Part shown: positions 59,702-64,000 of the stretch, one piece after another | How the letters are laid out: every line of letters starts with the position of its first letter | Numbering within the stretch: the first letter of the stretch is position 1 | Assembly (NCBI RefSeq): GCF_000949135.2 | Contig: NZ_JTAN02000019.1 | Span: 1,109,365 to 1,173,364, forward strand | Direction: 5' to 3' | Length of the DNA: 64,000 nucleotides | DNA from: Burkholderia sp. USMB20 | GTDB taxonomy: Bacteria > Pseudomonadota > Gammaproteobacteria > Burkholderiales > Burkholderiaceae | Notes under the pieces: model-generated | Told to the model about the DNA's origin: nothing | The model's input: the letters and a program-made list of their open reading frames with translations, nothing else | The model's database searches: none | Position numbers and translations under genes: made by a program

Positions 59702-61375
59702 TTACGCGCGTCCGTCGCGCAGTTCGCGCCGCAGGATCTTGCCGACGTTCGTCTTCGGCAGCTCCGTGCGGAACTCGACGAGTTTCGGCCGCTTGTAACC
59801 GGTGAGCCGCTCCTTGCAGTACGCGAGGATGTCCTTGTCGGTCAGCGCCGGATCCTTCTTCACGACGAACAGCTTCACGGCTTCGCCCGAGTGCTCGTCC
59901 GGAACACCGACCGCCGCCACCTCGAACACCCCCGGATGCGACGCCACCACGTCCTCGACCTCGTTCGGATACACGTTGAAACCGGATACCAGGATCATGT
60001 CCTTCTTCCGGTCGACGATCTTCACGTAACCGCGCGCGTCCATCACGCCGACGTCACCGGTCTTGAAGAAACCGTCCGCGAACATGACCTTCGCGGTTTC
60101 TTCCGGGCGGTTCCAGTAGCCGGCCATGACCTGCGGCCCGCGGATGCAGATCTCGCCCGGCTCGCCGAGCGCGACGTCGTTGCCGGCGTCGTCGCGGATG
60201 GCAATTTCGGTCGACGGCAGCGGCAGGCCGATCGTCCCGCTGTACTCGGTCGCCGTCACGGGGTTGCAGGTCGCGACCGGCGACGTTTCGGACAGGCCGT
60301 ACCCTTCGATGATCGCCGTTTGGGTCTTCTCGTACCAGCGCTTCGCGACGCCTTCCTGGATCGCCATGCCACCGCCGTTGGCGATCACGAGCTTCGACAG
60401 GTCGAGCTGGTTGAATTCGGGATGGTTCAGCAGTGCGTTGTACAGCGTGTTGACGGCGGGAATCGTCGAGATCTGGTATCCCTTCAGTTCCTTGATCATG
60501 CCGCCGATGTCGCGCGGATTCGGAATCAGGATGCCCATGCCGCCCGTGCGCATCGTCAGGAAGCCGCAGACCGTCAGCGCGAACACGTGATAGAGCGGCA
60601 GCGCGACAACCGTCACGAATTGCTTCACCTCCGGGTACTTCGCGTGCGCGGGATGGTGCCAGGCGCCGGCCTGCAGCACGTTCGACACGATGTTCCGGTG
60701 CAGCAGCGTCGCGCCCTTCGCGACACCCGTCGTACCGCCCGTGTACTGGAGGAACGCGACGTCGTCGGGGCCGATCTTCGGCGGCTTGAAGGTCTGCCGC
60801 GCCCCTTCGGACAGCGCGGCCTTGAAGCGCGTGAACGACGGGAGCTGCCAGGCCGGCACCATCTTCTTCACGTTGCGTACGACGTAATTGACGAGCCAGC
60901 CCTTGATGCCCAGCAGGTCGCCCATCGACGCGACCACGACATGCTTGACGGCGGTATTGGCGATAACGGCCTGCAACGTCGACGCGAAATTCTCGAGAAT
61001 GACGATCGCCTCGGCCCCGCTGTCCTTCAGCTGATGTTCGAGCTCGCGCGGCGTATAGAGCGGGTTGACGTTGACGACGGTGTAGCCCGCACGGAGCACG
61101 GCAACGATCGCCACCGGGTACTGCAGCACGTTCGGCATCATGAGCGCGACGCGTGCGCCGCGCTTCAGGCCACGCGACTGCAGCCACGCGCCGAACCGGC
61201 GTGACAGTGCATCGAGTTCGCCGTACGTGATGCTCTTGCCCATGCAGACGAACGCCTTGCGGTCGCGATACTGCCTGAAGCTCTCGTCTAGGAGATCCGG
61301 GACGGAAGGATATGGAGACGCGTCGATTTCGGCTGGAACGCCGGGTGGGTACGATTTCAGCCAAATTTTTTCCAT
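59702..61375 (-). CDS. fadD: Long-chain fatty-acid--CoA ligase FadD
   Basis: 557 aa. AMP-binding motif YTGGTTGVAKGATLLH and the FACS signature around GDVGVMDARGYVKIVDRKKDMI are seen; the C-terminal Lys region is KTNVGKILRRELR. It activates exogenous fatty acids to acyl-CoA for beta-oxidation at the inner membrane. Alone, with a terminator after it. Confidence 0.93.
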   Translation of the reverse strand: MEKIWLKSYPPGVPAEIDASPYPSVPDLLDESFRQYRDRKAFVCMGKSITYGELDALSRRFGAWLQSRGLKRGARVALMMPNVLQYPVAIVAVLRAGYTVVNVNPLYTPRELEHQLKDSGAEAIVILENFASTLQAVIANTAVKHVVVASMGDLLGIKGWLVNYVVRNVKKMVPAWQLPSFTRFKAALSEGARQTFKPPKIGPDDVAFLQYTGGTTGVAKGATLLHRNIVSNVLQAGAWHHPAHAKYPEVKQFVTVVALPLYHVFALTVCGFLTMRTGGMGILIPNPRDIGGMIKELKGYQISTIPAVNTLYNALLNHPEFNQLDLSKLVIANGGGMAIQEGVAKRWYEKTQTAIIEGYGLSETSPVATCNPVTATEYSGTIGLPLPSTEIAIRDDAGNDVALGEPGEICIRGPQVMAGYWNRPEETAKVMFADGFFKTGDVGVMDARGYVKIVDRKKDMILVSGFNVYPNEVEDVVASHPGVFEVAAVGVPDEHSGEAVKLFVVKKDPALTDKDILAYCKERLTGYKRPKLVEFRTELPKTNVGKILRRELRDGRA

Positions 61376-61511
61376 ACCGCGCGTCTCCTCACTGATTTTC
61401 GAATGGTCGTGCTAAAACGCATCGTAGCGGCTCGCCCGTCCTGAGACAACAGGGTTAGATGTCCACTTCGAACTTTCGAACGCATTCGCCCGATCATATC
61501 GGGAAGTTCCG

Positions 61512-63587
61512 TCAAGTCCGCTCAACTTCCACCAAACAATCGTAAAAGGTCGCCGAGTTGCCCAGGTCGGTCAGCGCCTGACTCGTCACTTCGTTCGCGT
61601 TCCGACCGTCCGCCGACAATTTCTTCCACCAGATCGACAGTCCGACGACGAGCCCCGCCCGCGCGCGATCGGTCACTCTTGCGACCGCCTGCATCGATCC
61701 GCGGTCGTTGAATATGCGTACGACGTCGCCCTCCGCGATGCCGCGCGCATCGGCGTCGGCCGGGTGAATATCGAGATGCGGCTGGCCTTCCGTGCTGCGC
61801 AGGCTGTCCACGTTCACGAACGTGCTGTTCAGGAAGTGCCGGGCCGGCGGCGAAATCATCGCGAGCGGGTAGCGGGCGGCAAGCTCAGGCGCCGCCTCCG
61901 CCGATTCGAACGGCGGCAGGTAATCGGGCACCGGGTCCATGCCCATCTGCTCGAGTCGCGCGCTGTAGAACTCGCATTTGCCGGACGGTGTGCGAAAGCC
62001 GCCATTCGCGAAAGGCGCGTCCGCAACCTTGAGCTTCAGCCACCCGGCACGCTTCAACGTCTCCCAGTCGCTGTCGAGTGCCGGATCGTCCCAGCGAAGC
62101 GCCGCCTGCGCGACCTCTTCGTCGCTGTGATAAAGCGCGGGCTCGTCCAGCCCCATGCTGCGCGCGATGCCGCGAAAGATTTCGGTGTTCGGTCGTGCGT
62201 CGCCGACCGGCGGAATCGCCGGCAGATTCGCCATCACATAGGTGTGGCCGTACGACTTGTGGACGTCGAGATGCTCGAGCTGCGTCGTGGCCGGCAACAC
62301 AATGTCGGCGAAGTCGACGGTATCTGTCTTGAAGTGCTCGAGAACGACCGTGAACAGGTCTTCGCGCGCGAACCCGGCGGCGACTTTCGACGAGTCGGGG
62401 GCAACCGCAACCGGATTCGAGTTGTAGACGATCACTGCTTCGACCTTCGGCCCGAAAGTCGCGTCGCCCGGATGCAGCAGTGCATCGCCGATGGCATTCA
62501 TGTTGATGATGCGCGGCAGTTTCTGCGGCCATCCGGGCATCAGATCGGGGCGCAGCAGCGCCGCCTGATTGACCGGTGCAGATTCCGACGACGACAGCAG
62601 CAGCCCGCCGGCCCGGTCGCGCCACGCGCCCGTCAGCGCAGGCAGGCTCGCAATCGCGCGCACGGCGTTGCCGCCCCCGCGCACGCGCTGCATGCCGTAA
62701 TTGAGGCGGATCGATGCCTTGCGGGTCGCACCGTAACGACGTGCGAGTTCAATCAGTTCCGACGCCTCGATGCCGCACATTTGCGCGACACGCTCCGGCG
62801 GATAGGACAGGGCTCGCGCCTTGAGCGCATCGAAGCCGAGCGTATGGCGTGCGATGTAGTCGTGATCGAGCAGATCCTCGGTGATCAGCACATGCATCAT
62901 GCCGAGCGCGAACGCTCCGTCGGTGCCCGGTTTCAATGCGATGTGCTGATGGCATTTCTCTGCCGTCAGCGAGCGGTAGGGATCGATTGCGACGAGACGG
63001 GCGCCGCGACGCTTGGCTTCCTGCGCACGGGTCCAGAAATGCAGGCTGGAGGCGATCGGGTTGGCGCCCCAGATCAGGATCAACTCGCTTTCCTCGAAAT
63101 GCTCGAGATGCATGCCGACGCTTCCGCCATACGTATAGCGCAGCCCTGCTGCGCCGGCCGCCGCGCAGATGGCCCGCTCGAGCCGGGACGCACCGAGTTT
63201 ATGGAAGAACCGCTGGGCGATGCCTTCGCCCTGCACGAGCCCCATCGTTCCCGCGTAGCTGTACGGCAGGATCGCCTCCGGCGCGCGCGCGGCGATTTCG
63301 CCGAGACGACGACCGATCTCGTCGAATGCTTCGCTCCAGCTGATCGGCACGAAGCGCCCTTCCCCCTTCGCGCCCACGCGCTTGAGGGGCACAGTGAGTC
63401 GGTCGGGATGATGAACGCGGTCGGCGTATCGGCTGACTTTCGTACACAGCACGCCTTGCGTCGGCGGATGGTCGGGATCGCCCGCGACCTTGATCGCCCG
63501 ACCGTTTTCGACGGTCACACGCATTGCGCACGTGTCCGGACAATCGTGCGGGCATACGGCCCGAGCTATCTGAGTGGCGGCGTTCAT
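61512..63587 (-). CDS. Molybdopterin oxidoreductase with N-terminal [4Fe-4S] site
   Basis: 691 aa from the ATG at 63587. The N-terminal cluster ligands are Cys12, Cys16, Cys20 and Cys48 (CPHDCPDTC ... LCTK). The molybdopterin domain (about 60-510) and the C-terminal dinucleotide-binding domain (about 575-690) are complete. There is no Tat signal before the cluster, so it is probably cytoplasmic. The Cys in RAICAAAG may be the Mo ligand (inference). No electron-transfer subunit gene lies next to it. Substrate unknown; formate dehydrogenase- or BisC-like names are only family labels. Confidence 0.9.
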   Translation of the reverse strand: MNAATQIARAVCPHDCPDTCAMRVTVENGRAIKVAGDPDHPPTQGVLCTKVSRYADRVHHPDRLTVPLKRVGAKGEGRFVPISWSEAFDEIGRRLGEIAARAPEAILPYSYAGTMGLVQGEGIAQRFFHKLGASRLERAICAAAGAAGLRYTYGGSVGMHLEHFEESELILIWGANPIASSLHFWTRAQEAKRRGARLVAIDPYRSLTAEKCHQHIALKPGTDGAFALGMMHVLITEDLLDHDYIARHTLGFDALKARALSYPPERVAQMCGIEASELIELARRYGATRKASIRLNYGMQRVRGGGNAVRAIASLPALTGAWRDRAGGLLLSSSESAPVNQAALLRPDLMPGWPQKLPRIINMNAIGDALLHPGDATFGPKVEAVIVYNSNPVAVAPDSSKVAAGFAREDLFTVVLEHFKTDTVDFADIVLPATTQLEHLDVHKSYGHTYVMANLPAIPPVGDARPNTEIFRGIARSMGLDEPALYHSDEEVAQAALRWDDPALDSDWETLKRAGWLKLKVADAPFANGGFRTPSGKCEFYSARLEQMGMDPVPDYLPPFESAEAAPELAARYPLAMISPPARHFLNSTFVNVDSLRSTEGQPHLDIHPADADARGIAEGDVVRIFNDRGSMQAVARVTDRARAGLVVGLSIWWKKLSADGRNANEVTSQALTDLGNSATFYDCLVEVERT

Positions 63588-63928
63588 CGTTCTGGATGCT
63601 ACTGGGATGGAGATTCGCAAATTCTACGTGGCCGCGCCGAATAAGGCGTCATTTCGCACGAGTTTCCGGCCTATTTGGCGAAAAAGCGGTGGCGGCGGAT
63701 GGCTAATATCGATACGGGACGAACTTTGAAAAGTCGGTGCGACGATACAAGTGTGGTGCGGGTGTGAACGGTGCCGGGCCCGCGGCTTCGCCGAGTTCGC
63801 GCGAGTCGATCATCGACCGAAGATAGGGCGAATGGTCCTGGACGATGGAAAGTGGGTATGCGTTGCGGCTTGAGCAACAAACGGGGCAGATTCGAGGCCG
63901 GTGACCGCGCATTTCTGCGCTGCAAATG
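63588..63928. other. Intergenic region between the molybdo-enzyme and the rRNA operon
   Basis: 341 bp. It should contain the promoter of the molybdo-enzyme gene (minus), which I cannot place. Short minus-strand frames at 63671-63931 and 63703-63912 have no family similarity that I recognise and lie in the downstream flank of the rRNA operon. Confidence 0.6.
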
Positions 63929-63961
63929 CAAAAACCCCCGCCTTTCGGGCGGGGGTTTTTG
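63929..63961 (-). terminator. Terminator of the rRNA operon
   Basis: AAAAACCCCCGCC and its complement around a short loop, with T-runs on both strands, 9 bp beyond the 5S end. Confidence 0.9.
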
Positions 63962-63969
63962 GCTTAGGG

Positions 63970-64000
63970 AGCCTGACGATTACCTACTTTCACACGGGAA
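63970..64000 (-). rRNA. rrf: 5S ribosomal RNA, 3' end (rest outside window)
   Basis: On the minus strand the last bases read TTCCCGTGTGAAAGTAGGTA and then ATCGTCAGGCT, the conserved 3' end of betaproteobacterial 5S rRNA. The rest of the gene, and presumably 23S and 16S, lies beyond the right edge. The exact 3' end is estimated from the expected helix I pairing. Confidence 0.9.

Noticed and set aside
63703-63912. A 69-codon minus-strand frame beside the 5S rRNA
   Set aside because: It lies in rRNA flanking sequence, has no domain I recognise and no ribosome site; such frames are often annotated near rrn operons without support.

Overview
This window is GC-rich (well over 60 percent), gene-dense, and most consistent with the large chromosome of a Burkholderia, probably of the cepacia complex. 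The evidence is the gene order prmA / DUF3426 / tpx, an Ala-Lys-Pro-rich histone H1-like protein, a two-ATP-cone NrdA, the pilB-pilC-pilD-coaE-zapD-yacG row, the complete mraZ-to-lpxC division and cell-wall (dcw) cluster, and a betaproteobacterial porin. Almost everything is core genome. The one clearly mobile segment is a single ISL3-family insertion sequence near the right end.

Layout, left to right. 1-4.4 kb: the end of prmA, a zinc-ribbon membrane protein, thiol peroxidase tpx, a PfkB-type kinase and a glycine-zipper lipoprotein, all on the + strand. 4.4-10.7 kb (minus): the H1-like protein and the class Ia ribonucleotide reductase genes nrdA then nrdB. nrdA has a sigma70-type promoter overlapped by a pair of NrdR-box-like sites and a leader of about 320 nt. 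10.7-23.2 kb: ampD, a PP0621-like protein, a CcsA/YpjD-like membrane protein, ffh, hpt, a MarC protein, proS, rppH, a CNP1-like lipoprotein, proB, obgE, rpmA, rplU, ispB and a tRNA-Pro(CGG). 23.3-30 kb (+): a CorC/HlyC-type protein, pilBCD, coaE, zapD and yacG. 30-36.3 kb (mostly minus): a MutT-type Nudix hydrolase, a DUF815 ATPase, argJ and secA, with dciA divergent from secA.

36.3-55.6 kb (minus) is the dcw cluster, read mraZ, rsmH, ftsL, ftsI, murE, murF, mraY, murD, ftsW, murG, murC, ddl, ftsQ, ftsA, ftsZ, then a peroxiredoxin and lpxC. Seven junctions overlap by 4 nt. Upstream of mraZ are four GTGNN repeats at exact 10-bp spacing, overlapping the -10 element of a good promoter; this is the expected form of an MraZ operator. 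The cluster makes lipid II, flips and polymerises it at the septum, builds the Z-ring, and through LpxC makes lipid A.

55.9-64 kb: coq7, a trimeric porin, an ISL3-family IS with clear terminal inverted repeats and an identical 8-bp target duplication inside the porin terminator tail, ten perfect copies of a 7-bp repeat, fadD, an orphan molybdopterin oxidoreductase, and at the right edge the 3' end of a 5S rRNA on the minus strand, so an rRNA operon lies just outside. I did not find a defence system, a prophage or an obviously new multi-gene system. The more interesting signals are regulatory (nrd, mra, lpxC, CNP1-like leaders), an orphan terminator, and repeat or IS variation.
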